Part shown: piece by piece, positions 32,862 to 41,777 of the stretch
How positions within the stretch are numbered: position 1 is the stretch's first letter
Layout: the number at the start of each line of letters is the position of its first letter
From: QWHO01 sp039809865
GTDB lineage: Bacteria; Vulcanimicrobiota; Xenobia; Xenobiales; QWHO01
Assembly: GCA_039809865.1 (NCBI GenBank)
Contig: JBDHVW010000007.1
Location: 62,001 to 126,000 of the forward strand
DNA: 64,000 nucleotides
Direction: 5' to 3'
Program-made: the position numbers and the translations under genes
Notes under the pieces: generated by a model
Told to the model about the DNA's origin: nothing
What the model saw: only the letters and a program-made list of their open reading frames with translations
The model's database searches: none

Positions 32862-35123
32862 TTGGACGAGCCCCGCAAGAGATCGCCGGAGAACTTCGAG
32901 CTCCTGGACAAACTCGGCGAGGGCGCCATGGGTCAGGTGTACAAAGCTCGCGACAAATCCACCGACGAGATCTTCGCGGTCAAGTTCCTGCACCCCGACG
33001 CGGATAACGCCGCCCGCGCGCGTCTGCGCCAGGAAGCCACCGAGCAGGCGACCCTCAACCACCCGAACGTGGTGCGCCTGCTCGAGTTCATGAGCTACGA
33101 CGAGCACGACTTCATCGTGATGGAGTACGTGGACGGCGGCAATCTGGCCGAGGCCAAAGTCGAGCTCGAGCAAACCCTGGAGATCTTCGGGGGCATCTGC
33201 GCCGGGCTCGAGTGCATCCACCGCCAGGGTCTCGTGCATCGCGATCTCAAGCCCGAGAACATCCTGCTGACGGCCGCCGACAAAACCCCGAAGATCGCCG
33301 ATCTGGGCGTGGCCCGGCGGGTGGACCAGAGCCTGGGGCTCACGCGCATGGGCCAGATCGTCGGAACCACGCTCTATATCGCTCCCGAGCAGGTGCTGCA
33401 GAGCTCCGTCACGCCCGCCTCGGACCTCTACTCGGTGGGCATCATGCTGTTCGAGGCCGTGGCGGGCCATCTGCCGTTCGAGCACGACAGCGAGTTTGCG
33501 CTGCTCAACGCCCACATCCGCGACGTGCCGCCGGCCCTGCGCACCCTCAAGCCTACCGTGCCGATCGCGCTCGAGAAGCTGGTCGCCTCGCTGCTGGAGA
33601 AGTCGCCCGAGAATCGTCCCCGTTCGGCCGGCCAGGTAGCCGAGGCGCTGCAGGCGTGTCTGCAGGCCATGCGCGATCCGGTCCCCGTGGAGCCGGAAGC
33701 CCGGCCCGCGACCAACGTCGGGCTCGAAGACCTGAGCCAGGTCGTCATGGCCATGGACCACCAGATCTGGAATCCGATGAATGGCGTGCTCGGCATGGCG
33801 CGGCTGCTCAAGGAGGCCCGGCTGAGCCCCACCGAGCGCCTGTATCACGAGGCCCTGATGGAGTCGGCCGAGGCTCTCCAGGTCTCGCTGCGCGAGCTGC
33901 TCGACTTTGCCCGCCTGCAAACGGGCAAGCTACGCCTCGATCCGGTGCCCACCGACCTGCGCGGCCTGGTCAAGAACGTACAGACGCAGTCCCCGCGCCT
34001 GATGGGCCACGTGGATGTCAGCGTGCCCGACCTGGTGATGGTGGATCCGTTACGGCTGCACCAGATTCTGTCGGCCCTGGCCACCCACGCCCTGCGCTGC
34101 TCACGAGACGGCATGGTCACCCTGCGCGTGCAGCGCGACTACGATGAGCCCGGTAAAGTAGCGCTCTCCTTCCTGCTCAACCACGACGGGGTGGTGGAGA
34201 ACGTGCTCGAGCTCTTCCTCCCGCGCCTCGACGCGCAGGGCGTGCAGGGCCTCAGTCTCTACCTGGTCAGCCAGCTCGTCACCACCATGGGCGGCCGCTG
34301 TTGGGCCCAGAGCTTTCCCGGGCGCGGCACGGCCTACACGGTGGCGCTCACCCTCGATGTCTGCGGCGCCATGCCGGCTCCGCAGGCCCAGGTCACGTCG
34401 GCCCACATCTTGCTGGCGGACGACCTGCGCATCAACCTGGTGCTGGCCAAGGCGATGCTGGAGCGGCTGGGGCACACCGTGACGACCGCGATGGACGGCA
34501 CCGAGGTCCTCAAAGAGGTCGAGACGACGCAGTTCGACCTCATCATCATGGACATGGTCATGCCCGAGATGGACGGCCTCGAGGCCACCCGGCTGATCCG
34601 CGAGCGCGAGGCGAGCCTGGGCCTGGAGCGGATCCCGATCATCGCCCTGACCGCCCTCTCGCAGGGCGAGTTCGCCAGCGAAGCTCTGCAGGGCGGGATG
34701 GACGGCGTGCTGGGCAAGCCCGTGGACGAAGACGCCCTGGTGCGTGTCCTGGCCGAGCACATCCGGCCCCGCGAGGCGCCGGCGCTGGCTCCCTACGATC
34801 TGGACGAGCTGCGCAAACGCCTGGGGGGCAGCGAGCGTCACGTGAACGTGATGCTGGAGATGTTCCTGGAAGTCTATCCGGGCCAGTTGGAGGCCCTGGA
34901 GAAGGCCTTTCGCGACGCCAACACGGCTGAGGTGGCCCAGTTGGCCGGCCACCTGGCGGGGTCGCTGGAGGGGATTGCCGCCTCCCCCGCGGCCGTGGCC
35001 GCCAAGAATCTGCAGCAACTGGCCCGCGAGGGGCGGCAGGAAGCAGCCCTGCACGCCCGCCGCGAGCTGGTCACCGAGATCGAGCGCCTGCGCGACGCCC
35101 TGGAAGCCCGAGCGGCCGTGTAG
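32862..35123 (+). CDS. Ser/Thr kinase fused to degenerate histidine kinase, receiver and HPt
   Basis: 753 residues, soluble. Residues 11-270 form a complete Ser/Thr kinase: GEGAMGQVY, Lys41, HRDLKPEN (Asp128), ADLG (Asp147) and APE. Next comes a HisKA-like helix with MDHQIWNPMNGVLGM (His300 kept), then an ATPase-like domain that has lost the N-box Asn (LATHAL) and the DxGxG box (NHDGVVEN) but keeps the GLSLYLVSQLV...GGRCWAQS end. This part is probably catalytically dead. A receiver follows with DD, Asp564 (IIMDMVMPEMDG) and Lys619, then an HPt helix with His697 (LAGHLAGSL). The start must be TTG 32862, without a clear ribosome-binding site; translation is probably coupled to the PilZ gene. 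It likely channels phosphorelay input into Ser/Thr phosphorylation. Confidence 0.92.
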   Translation: MDEPRKRSPENFELLDKLGEGAMGQVYKARDKSTDEIFAVKFLHPDADNAARARLRQEATEQATLNHPNVVRLLEFMSYDEHDFIVMEYVDGGNLAEAKVELEQTLEIFGGICAGLECIHRQGLVHRDLKPENILLTAADKTPKIADLGVARRVDQSLGLTRMGQIVGTTLYIAPEQVLQSSVTPASDLYSVGIMLFEAVAGHLPFEHDSEFALLNAHIRDVPPALRTLKPTVPIALEKLVASLLEKSPENRPRSAGQVAEALQACLQAMRDPVPVEPEARPATNVGLEDLSQVVMAMDHQIWNPMNGVLGMARLLKEARLSPTERLYHEALMESAEALQVSLRELLDFARLQTGKLRLDPVPTDLRGLVKNVQTQSPRLMGHVDVSVPDLVMVDPLRLHQILSALATHALRCSRDGMVTLRVQRDYDEPGKVALSFLLNHDGVVENVLELFLPRLDAQGVQGLSLYLVSQLVTTMGGRCWAQSFPGRGTAYTVALTLDVCGAMPAPQAQVTSAHILLADDLRINLVLAKAMLERLGHTVTTAMDGTEVLKEVETTQFDLIIMDMVMPEMDGLEATRLIREREASLGLERIPIIALTALSQGEFASEALQGGMDGVLGKPVDEDALVRVLAEHIRPREAPALAPYDLDELRKRLGGSERHVNVMLEMFLEVYPGQLEALEKAFRDANTAEVAQLAGHLAGSLEGIAASPAAVAAKNLQQLAREGRQEAALHARRELVTEIERLRDALEARAAV

Positions 35124-35129
35124 ACGGGG

Positions 35130-35219
35130 GAGACGAGAGACGAGAGACGAGAGACGGAAGACGGGAGGTTACTCCCTACTCCCTACTCCCTACTCCCCAC
35201 TCCCTACTCCCTACTCCCA
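35130..35219. repeat. Two heptanucleotide tandem arrays (AGACGAG and ACTCCCT)
   Basis: Immediately after the kinase stop: five 7-bp units AGACGAG x3, AGACGGA, AGACGGG (35131-35165), then seven units ACTCCCT with two variants (35171-35219). Both arrays are purine/pyrimidine-biased, on opposite strands. They fill nearly the whole gap to the sodA stop codon at 35225. Confidence 0.9.
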
Positions 35220-35224
35220 TCCCG

Positions 35225-35848
<624 letters not shown>

Positions 35849-36014
35849 ATCGTGATTCCTCCCAAATTGTCTGTCTGTAGCCGAAGCTAAGTATGCCTTC
35901 GGCCCGGGTAACTCCTGTCCCGCAGGCGATCGGATCATGACTTTCGAAGGACCGGGATCCCTTTACAATCGTCCGGCCGCTCCTGTCGTCGCTGGAAAAA
36001 CTTGAGGAGGTCTG

Positions 36015-38093
36015 ATGGCAGAACTTTACCCGCTCCCGCTTCCGCTGCACTTGCGGAGGATCTTCCATGAGCTGAAGACGCAGCAACAGATTTACGATCT
36101 GCCGTCCAACAAGTTCTGGAGGCCCGTGGAGGGGATGGATCTGTCCGTGAATTTCCACGGCATGCGCGCGTCCACCGTGACCGGACCCGCGGCCGGCCCC
36201 CAGGATCAGCTGATCCAGAACATCATCCTCTCCTGGCTTGGCGGCTCGCGCATCCTGGAGCTCAAGACCATCCAGATCCTCGACGAGCTCAAGATCACCC
36301 GTCCCTGCATCTACGCCGGCAACGTGGGGTTCAACGTGGAATGGTCGCAGGAGCTCAAGCTGGGCGACAGCCTGGGGGAATACGTGGCCAGCTCGATGCT
36401 CATCGACATCCTCAAGCACCTCGACGTGCTGGGCCTGGGCGAGCGCAACGCCGAGTGCACGGAAACGATTTTCGACATGTCCGTGGGTTATGACCTCAAG
36501 GGGATCTCTTCCGAGCCGGTGGGCCATTTCATCCGCTCGATGCAGGACGCGACGAAGCTGGTGGCCGAGTTGCGCCAGACGATTCCGGCCGAATATCGCG
36601 ACATTCCGTTCAAGACGGGGCTGGCCAAGAGCATCACGCTCTCGACGTTCCACGGGTGCCCCAAGGACGAGATCGAGCGCATCGTGCACTACCTGCTGAC
36701 CGAGGTCGGCGTCAGCACGGTCATCAAGCTCAATCCCACCCAGCTCGAGGAGAAGTACCTCAAGAGCCTCTTCAACGACGTGATGGGCTACTCGCACCTC
36801 ACCATCAACCCCAAAGCCATCGAGACCTCGCTCTCGCTCGAGGAGGCGGTCGGCATCGTGGACCGCCTCGAGCCCGAGGCCAAAAAGCGGGGGCTGGGGC
36901 TGGGGGTCAAGTTCAGCAACACGCTGGAGGTCCTCAACAACCAGGGCTATTTCTCGGACGAGGTGATGTACATGAGCGGCCCGCCGCTGCACGTCATCGC
37001 GGTCACGCTGGTGGAGGAGTGGCGCAAGCTGGTGGGAGATCGTTTCCCCATCACGTTCGCCGCCGGTATCGAGAAGGAGAACTTCCCCGACACGGTCTCC
37101 ATGGGCCTGGCCCCCATCACTTCCTGCACCGATCTCCTGAAAACGCGCGGCTACGCGCGGCAGACCACCTATCTCCAGAACCTCGAGACGCAGATGAAGA
37201 AGCTGGGCGTGCGCGACATGGCCGACTTCATCCTGAAGGTGCGCAAGCAGGGGCTCGAAGTGCTCGAGGAGAGCGTCCCCGACGCCGAGCTGCGGGCGAA
37301 GCTGCGCGCCGAGTTGGAGGCGCCCACCACCGACACCAGCAAGCTCGTGCCCGAGGAGCTGCGCCACAAGCTCGTGCGCGCCGCGGCCCTGAAGAACACG
37401 CCCCTCTATGCGGCCGAGGCGCGCGCCAATCCGCGCTACCACGTCTCCAAGAACAACACCGCGCCCAAGAAAGTGGGCTCGGCGCTCTATCTCTTCGATT
37501 GCCTGGCCTGCGACAAGTGCGTGCCGGTCTGCCCCAACGACGCCAACTTCACCTACACGTTCGAGCCGTTCGAGGTGGAAGGACGCAACTTCAAGGTCCT
37601 GCGTGGCGAGGTTCTGCCCGAGGAGACCTTCGTCTTCAAGGTCAAGAAGGACAAGCAGTGGGCCGTCTACACGGACTTCTGCAACGAGTGCGGCAACTGC
37701 GACACCTACTGCCCCGAGGACGGGGGGCCGTTCATGCAAAAGCCCAAGTTCTTCGGCACGCTCGAGACCTACCAGCGCCACGCCGACCGCGACGGCTACT
37801 ACGTCGACCGGGTCAACGGCACGGACAAGATGTGGGGTCGCGTGAAGGGCATCGAGTACTTCCTCGAGATCGACCGCGAGGCCAACAAAGCCCGCTTCAC
37901 CGACCACGTCGTGGAGCTCGAGCTCGATCGCGCCAAGCCGACCGCCCCGGTCGGGTCGAAACTCCTGAAAGAGGCGGCCACCGGCCACGTGCTGGACATG
38001 CGCAACTACTTCTGGATGGAGCACTGCCTGGCCGGTGTCCTGGACCAGAAGCTGGTGAACTATGTCAACGTGCGCTTTTTACAGCCGAGTTAG
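36015..38093 (+). CDS. YgfK-like (putative selenate reductase) Fe-S protein lacking the FAD domain
   Basis: 692 residues, no signal peptide. The N-terminal ~430 residues form a dihydroorotate-dehydrogenase-like barrel with motifs of E. coli YgfK: GPAAGPQDQL, ELKTIQILDEL, NMSVGY-type FDMSVGYDL, STFHGCPKDEIE, VIKLNPT and VKFSNTLEVLNNQG. The C-terminus has two 4Fe-4S clusters: CLACDKCVPVC (Cys 496, 499, 502, 506) and CNECGNCDTYC (Cys 556, 559, 562, 566). E. coli YgfK has about 1030 residues because a GltD-like FAD/NAD domain lies between these parts; that domain is absent here. Electrons must come from a separate partner not encoded nearby. The selenate link in the name is weakly founded, so the substrate is unknown. 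AGGAGG lies four bases before the ATG. Confidence 0.85.
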   Translation: MAELYPLPLPLHLRRIFHELKTQQQIYDLPSNKFWRPVEGMDLSVNFHGMRASTVTGPAAGPQDQLIQNIILSWLGGSRILELKTIQILDELKITRPCIYAGNVGFNVEWSQELKLGDSLGEYVASSMLIDILKHLDVLGLGERNAECTETIFDMSVGYDLKGISSEPVGHFIRSMQDATKLVAELRQTIPAEYRDIPFKTGLAKSITLSTFHGCPKDEIERIVHYLLTEVGVSTVIKLNPTQLEEKYLKSLFNDVMGYSHLTINPKAIETSLSLEEAVGIVDRLEPEAKKRGLGLGVKFSNTLEVLNNQGYFSDEVMYMSGPPLHVIAVTLVEEWRKLVGDRFPITFAAGIEKENFPDTVSMGLAPITSCTDLLKTRGYARQTTYLQNLETQMKKLGVRDMADFILKVRKQGLEVLEESVPDAELRAKLRAELEAPTTDTSKLVPEELRHKLVRAAALKNTPLYAAEARANPRYHVSKNNTAPKKVGSALYLFDCLACDKCVPVCPNDANFTYTFEPFEVEGRNFKVLRGEVLPEETFVFKVKKDKQWAVYTDFCNECGNCDTYCPEDGGPFMQKPKFFGTLETYQRHADRDGYYVDRVNGTDKMWGRVKGIEYFLEIDREANKARFTDHVVELELDRAKPTAPVGSKLLKEAATGHVLDMRNYFWMEHCLAGVLDQKLVNYVNVRFLQPS

Positions 38094-39007
38094 GCGGTCG
38101 GCTTGAGGGCGGACTCGATATCGAGCACGGCCTGCTGCTCGTAGTTCAAGAAGCGCCAGCGACGGGTGCTGCCGGTGTCGGAGGTGGCCATGGCGGCCAC
38201 CGTGGAGCCGTGCTTGTCGCGGTAGTCGCGCAGCAGCTTGGTGGTGGGAATCTTGACGGTGTGCACATCGCCGCCGTCGAGCTTGATCTCGATGATCAGC
38301 GTGCGGTCGTGGTCCATCCAGCTCTTCTGGATCTTGCCCGCCAGCGGCGTGAGACTTTCCACGAGCTCGGTCGAGGGCTGGCTGCCCGAATGGCTCAACT
38401 GCGCCTTCAGGATGCCGGCCGGAGTGTGATCGTGGCTGGTCCCGAGGAGGTCGTCGGTGACCTGGCGCAGCGCCAGCTCGAGCTCGACCGCCGGCTCCAC
38501 GAACTCGAGACCGACGCGGAACTTCGAGTCTTCCGGCACGTGCCGGCACCAGGCCACGCGCGCCTGGCAGGGGACGGGCTCGCCGGTGTCGCGCAGGTCG
38601 AGATTCAACTGCAGGACCTCGCCCACCGGCAGCGGGCCATCGGTCTGCAGCTGCAGGCCGCTCAGGCTGCAGTCGAGGGTCAGGGCTTTGTAGTTGGGCA
38701 GCCCGGGGGAAACCACGCCGGTGCGATACGGAATGCGAGGCGCGTGGCGCAGTGAGCCGTCAGGGGTGTCGGCAGCGGTCACCTTGTCATCGGGGGCCAG
38801 CCCTTCGAGCACCGTGCCCACACCCAGGTAGCGCCCGTCACCCAGGTTGCGACTGGTCTTGATCTTGACCTGGATGTCGCGCGTCGTGCCATCGTGCAAT
38901 TGCAAGCGCACCGGCTCGTGATACCCCGGCACGAATCCCACCGGAGCCAGAAACACCAGCTCGCCCGCCTCGTAATGGATCGCTTCCGCCAGCACTGTCG
39001 TCGCCAT
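38090..39007 (-). CDS. PilZ-domain protein
   Basis: About 305 residues from ATG 39007; an in-frame ATG at 39058 lies inside the divergent promoter and is less likely. The N-terminal ~85 residues form a beta-rich YcgR-like domain (LVFLAPVGFVPGYHEPVRLQL). The PilZ domain follows with RHAPRIPYR (RxxxR), then LTLDCSLSGLQLQTDGPLPVGE (DxSxSG), a complete c-di-GMP site, and VEWC-like ARVAWCRH. The last ~100 residues are a separate polar domain of unknown role. It overlaps the end of the YgfK-like gene by four bases, tail to tail. It is divergent from the toxin-antitoxin pair, with palindrome CTTGAA-N6-TTCAAG (39029-39046) between them. Confidence 0.82.
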   Translation of the reverse strand: MATTVLAEAIHYEAGELVFLAPVGFVPGYHEPVRLQLHDGTTRDIQVKIKTSRNLGDGRYLGVGTVLEGLAPDDKVTAADTPDGSLRHAPRIPYRTGVVSPGLPNYKALTLDCSLSGLQLQTDGPLPVGEVLQLNLDLRDTGEPVPCQARVAWCRHVPEDSKFRVGLEFVEPAVELELALRQVTDDLLGTSHDHTPAGILKAQLSHSGSQPSTELVESLTPLAGKIQKSWMDHDRTLIIEIKLDGGDVHTVKIPTTKLLRDYRDKHGSTVAAMATSDTGSTRRWRFLNYEQQAVLDIESALKPTA

Positions 39008-39050
39008 AGCGTGAGGTTCGGGGGGCGGCTTGAATACGCCTTCAAGCGAT

Positions 39051-39085
39051 TTGACCATGGTTTTGGACCATGATACGATCCGGGC
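39051..39085 (+). promoter_or_regulatory. Leaderless promoter and operator of the toxin-antitoxin module
   Basis: TTGACC (39051-39056), exactly 17 bases, then TACGAT (39074-39079). The expected start of transcription falls at the GTG at 39086, so the mRNA would be leaderless. The spacer holds an inverted repeat ATGGT-TTTGG-ACCAT (39057-39071), placed where an antitoxin repressor would bind to shut off its own promoter. Confidence 0.65.
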
Positions 39086-39313
39086 GTGAAGACCGTCCAG
39101 ATCTCCAAATTCAAAGCTTCGTGTCTCGAAATGCTCGACCAGGTGCAGACGACGGGAGAGCCCCTCACGATAACTCGCCGCGGCCAGCCGGTGGCGGTCG
39201 TGTACCCGGCTCCTCCATCGACAAAGCGAGTGTTCGGCTGCATGAAGGACAGCCTTCAAATCCTGGGTGACATCGTTTCCCCTCTCGACGTAGTCTGGGA
39301 GGCCATGGAGTGA
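39086..39313 (+). CDS. Antitoxin of the Phd/YefM type
   Basis: 75 residues. The N-terminal part KTVQISKFKASCLEMLDQV followed by GEPLTITRRGQPVAVVYPA is the Phd/YefM DNA-binding fold typical of antitoxins; the C-terminal ~30 residues would fold on the toxin. GTG 39086 is the first in-frame start and coincides with the predicted transcription start, so no Shine-Dalgarno is expected. Its stop overlaps the toxin start as GTGA, ensuring coupled translation. It likely represses the module alone or with the toxin through the operator just upstream. Confidence 0.88.
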   Translation: MKTVQISKFKASCLEMLDQVQTTGEPLTITRRGQPVAVVYPAPPSTKRVFGCMKDSLQILGDIVSPLDVVWEAME

Positions 39314-39699
39314 GGATTCTCCTGGACACCCACGTGTGGCTCTGGTTCTACGCGGGCGAGCGACGGCTGAGCTCCCGATTGCAAGCCCTACTCGAAGATG
39401 AGAGCAACGAATTCTGGCTCAGCCCCATCTCGGTCTGGGAAGCTCTCTTGCTGGCCCAAAGGGGACGCATCGCTTGCGCCCCTGACCCGGTAACCTGGGT
39501 CAGCCAGGCACTTCGCGGAGGACCCTTTCGCGAAGCCCAACTCACCACGTCGATTGCCATTCGCAGCCGTCTTCTGAACCTGGCGCACGAGGATCCGGCC
39601 GACCGCTTTATCGTCGCGACGGCGCTGGAGATGGGCCTGCATCTGGCCAGTCACGATCAGCACCTCCAGAACGTACCGGGCCTGACGACGCTCGTCTAG
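39310..39699 (+). CDS. vapC: PIN-domain ribonuclease toxin (VapC family)
   Basis: 129 residues, the usual size. The acidic residues of the PIN nuclease site are visible: Asp6 in LLDTHVWLW, Glu44 in SVWEALLL, and Asp95/Asp98 in HEDPADRFIVATA, followed by LASHDQHL. VapC toxins cleave tRNA or rRNA and stop translation until neutralised. GTG 39310 overlaps the antitoxin stop. The end of the gene overlaps the convergent htrA stop in the tetramer CTAG. The target RNA cannot be inferred. Confidence 0.92.
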   Translation: MRILLDTHVWLWFYAGERRLSSRLQALLEDESNEFWLSPISVWEALLLAQRGRIACAPDPVTWVSQALRGGPFREAQLTTSIAIRSRLLNLAHEDPADRFIVATALEMGLHLASHDQHLQNVPGLTTLV

Positions 39700-40862
39700 A
39701 TCCCCTGCAGCGGGCGTCCCTCTTCGTCGGTGGGGCGCGCCACCACGGGCACGTCGGCTTTGATGTCCCGGCCCTGGCGCCAGAGGCCCAGCTCGATGGT
39801 GTCTCCCGGGCGACTCTCGGCCATCTGGTTGCGCAGGCGGCCCAGGTCGGGGACGGGCTGACCGTTGACCGTGGTGATGATGTCGTAGAGGCGCATACCG
39901 GAGCGCGCGGCCGGTCCCCCGCGATAGCCGCCCACCACCAGCAGGCCGGATTTGCCCGAGTAACCGAGCCGCTGGGCGACCTGGGGCTCGAGCGGCTGCA
40001 GGAACAGCCCCATCCAGCCGCGGTTGATGTGGCCCTCCTTCTCGAGGGCCACCATCACCTCGCGCACGACCTCGGCGGGCACCGCCAGACCCACGCCCTG
40101 CGAGCCGCCCGAATGTGACAGGATAGCGGTGTTGATGCCGATCACCTCGCCTTTGAGGTTGACCAGCGGACCGCCCGAGTTGCCCGGGTTGATCGAGGCG
40201 TCGGTCTGCAGGAAGTTCTCATAGTCGGCGATGCCGAGACCCTTGCGGCCCTTGGCGCTGATGATGCCGTGGGTCACCGAGCTCGACAGCGAGAACGGGC
40301 TGCCGAACGCCAGCACCCAGTCGCCCACGCGCATCGATTCGCTCGAGCCCCAGACCACCGGGGCAAATCCGATGGTGTCGGTTTCCAGCAGAGCCAGATC
40401 GGTCGCCGTATCGGTGCCTCGCAGGCGGGCCGGCAGCACCCGGCCGTCGGAGAGGGTGACCGAGATCTCCTGCATTCCCTGCACGACGTGGTTGTTGGTG
40501 ATAATTTGCTTCTCGCCCACGATGACCCCGGTGCCGGCGCTCTGCACCTTGCGCTCGGGAGCCGAGAACAGGTCTTGCTGGCCATAGAAGTAGTTGAACA
40601 TCGGGTCGTCCGCCAGGGGATGGCGGTAGCCCGGGATCACCTTCACGGCGTTGATGCTGACCACACTGGGCAGAACTTTGTCCACGACGCCCGCGAAATC
40701 GACCGGAGTCGACATCGGGCCGGGTGAGGCCGAGGCCACGGGGGAGGGATTCGGCGCGGTCCTCTGCATGCGAAGGCCGATGGCCGTCCCGATGAGCAGC
40801 AACAATCCAGCCAGCATCCCGATCAGGATGGGGTGCGGCCGCTGGACCTGCTCAGATGCCAT
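39696..40862 (-). CDS. HtrA/Deg-family serine protease with one PDZ domain
   Basis: 388 residues. One N-terminal membrane helix (PILIGMLAGLLLLIGTAIGL, residues 11-30) anchors it, with a Pro/Ser-rich linker. The trypsin-like domain carries His125 (NNHVV), Asp155 (TDLAL) and Ser229 (NPGNSGGP); one PDZ domain (about 290-380) ends the chain. This is the DegS/HhoA-like layout used in envelope protein quality control. It overlaps the end of mqnD by 11 bases and lies downstream in the same direction, so it is probably co-transcribed with that gene. ATG 40862 is used. It converges on vapC. Confidence 0.93.
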   Translation of the reverse strand: MASEQVQRPHPILIGMLAGLLLLIGTAIGLRMQRTAPNPSPVASASPGPMSTPVDFAGVVDKVLPSVVSINAVKVIPGYRHPLADDPMFNYFYGQQDLFSAPERKVQSAGTGVIVGEKQIITNNHVVQGMQEISVTLSDGRVLPARLRGTDTATDLALLETDTIGFAPVVWGSSESMRVGDWVLAFGSPFSLSSSVTHGIISAKGRKGLGIADYENFLQTDASINPGNSGGPLVNLKGEVIGINTAILSHSGGSQGVGLAVPAEVVREVMVALEKEGHINRGWMGLFLQPLEPQVAQRLGYSGKSGLLVVGGYRGGPAARSGMRLYDIITTVNGQPVPDLGRLRNQMAESRPGDTIELGLWRQGRDIKADVPVVARPTDEEGRPLQGI

Positions 40863-41715
40863 AGACGAACTCCACCTCGACCGGGTCGGGGATCAGACGC
40901 GCGTCGTAGGCGCGCTTGAGCAGCTCCTGCACGCCCTTCTTGCCCTGCTCGCCGAAGTCGAGCGTGGACTCGTTGACATACATCCCCACGAAGCGATCGG
41001 ACAGGTCGCGGTTCAGCCCACGCCCGAACTCCATGGCATAGGTGAGCGCATCGTCGCGATGCTCCAGCGCATAGCGGATGCTGCGCTCGAGATAGCCCGT
41101 TACGCGCCGCACCAGCTCCTCTCCCAGGTCGCGGCGCACGCAGTCCACGCCCAGCGGCAACGGGAGGCCCCCCGTCTCCTGGGCCCACCACTCCCCCAGG
41201 TCGACCAGCTTTACGAGCCCTTCCTGTTGGAACGTGAGCTGTCCCTCGTGGATGACCAGCCCCGCGTCGGCCTTGCCTTCCCGCACGACGTCCAGGATCG
41301 TGTCGAAGGGGTGCTCCTCGTAGGCAAACTTGCCTTTGTTGAAGAGTTGCGCCGTCAGGAACGCCGTGGTGAGACGGCCGGGAATGGCCACCCGGCTCTT
41401 GAGCACGTCCTCGATCCTGGCTCCTGGGCGGGCCACCAGGATGGGCCCGTAGCCGTGACCCAGGCTGGCCCCGCAGTTCATCAAGGCATACTTCTTGTGC
41501 ACGTAGGCGTAGGCGTGCAGGGACACGGCCGTGACCTCGAGCTCGCCTCGGAAGGCCATCAGGTTCAGCGATTCGATATCCTGCAGCACGTGGGTGAACT
41601 CGAGCTCGCCGGTGTCGAGCGCGTTCTTCGCCAGGGCGTAGAACATAAAGGCATCGTCGGGATCGGGGCTGTGGCCCACGCGGATCAAGCGTTTGGCGGT
41701 TGCTTCAGTCGTCAT
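40852..41715 (-). CDS. mqnD: 1,4-dihydroxy-6-naphthoate synthase MqnD
   Basis: 287 residues of the periplasmic-binding-protein-like fold. GHSPDPDDAFMFYAL at the N-terminus is the MqnD signature; LGHGYGPILVA, IPGRLTTAFL and VIHEGQLTF continue it. MqnD opens cyclic dehypoxanthine futalosine to 1,4-dihydroxy-6-naphthoate in the futalosine route to menaquinone. The organism therefore probably respires with menaquinone made by this pathway; the other mqn genes are not in the window. It could be the related MqnA, but the Asp-Pro-Asp-Asp N-terminal motif favours MqnD. Divergent from nth. Confidence 0.88.
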   Translation of the reverse strand: MTTEATAKRLIRVGHSPDPDDAFMFYALAKNALDTGELEFTHVLQDIESLNLMAFRGELEVTAVSLHAYAYVHKKYALMNCGASLGHGYGPILVARPGARIEDVLKSRVAIPGRLTTAFLTAQLFNKGKFAYEEHPFDTILDVVREGKADAGLVIHEGQLTFQQEGLVKLVDLGEWWAQETGGLPLPLGVDCVRRDLGEELVRRVTGYLERSIRYALEHRDDALTYAMEFGRGLNRDLSDRFVGMYVNESTLDFGEQGKKGVQELLKRAYDARLIPDPVEVEFVYGI

Positions 41716-41777
41716 AGCAGGCTGCTGCTTAGAGGACGACGCAGGTTCTCCTCTGTGTTCCCCAAATGGGGGTTTTC

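Noticed and set aside
35131..35219. CRISPR array
   Set aside because: Direct 7-bp units with no spacers and no cas genes.
35849..36014. sigma-70 promoter for the YgfK-like gene (TACAAT near 35963)
   Set aside because: A fair -10 but no acceptable -35 at 16-18 bases; not supported enough to list.
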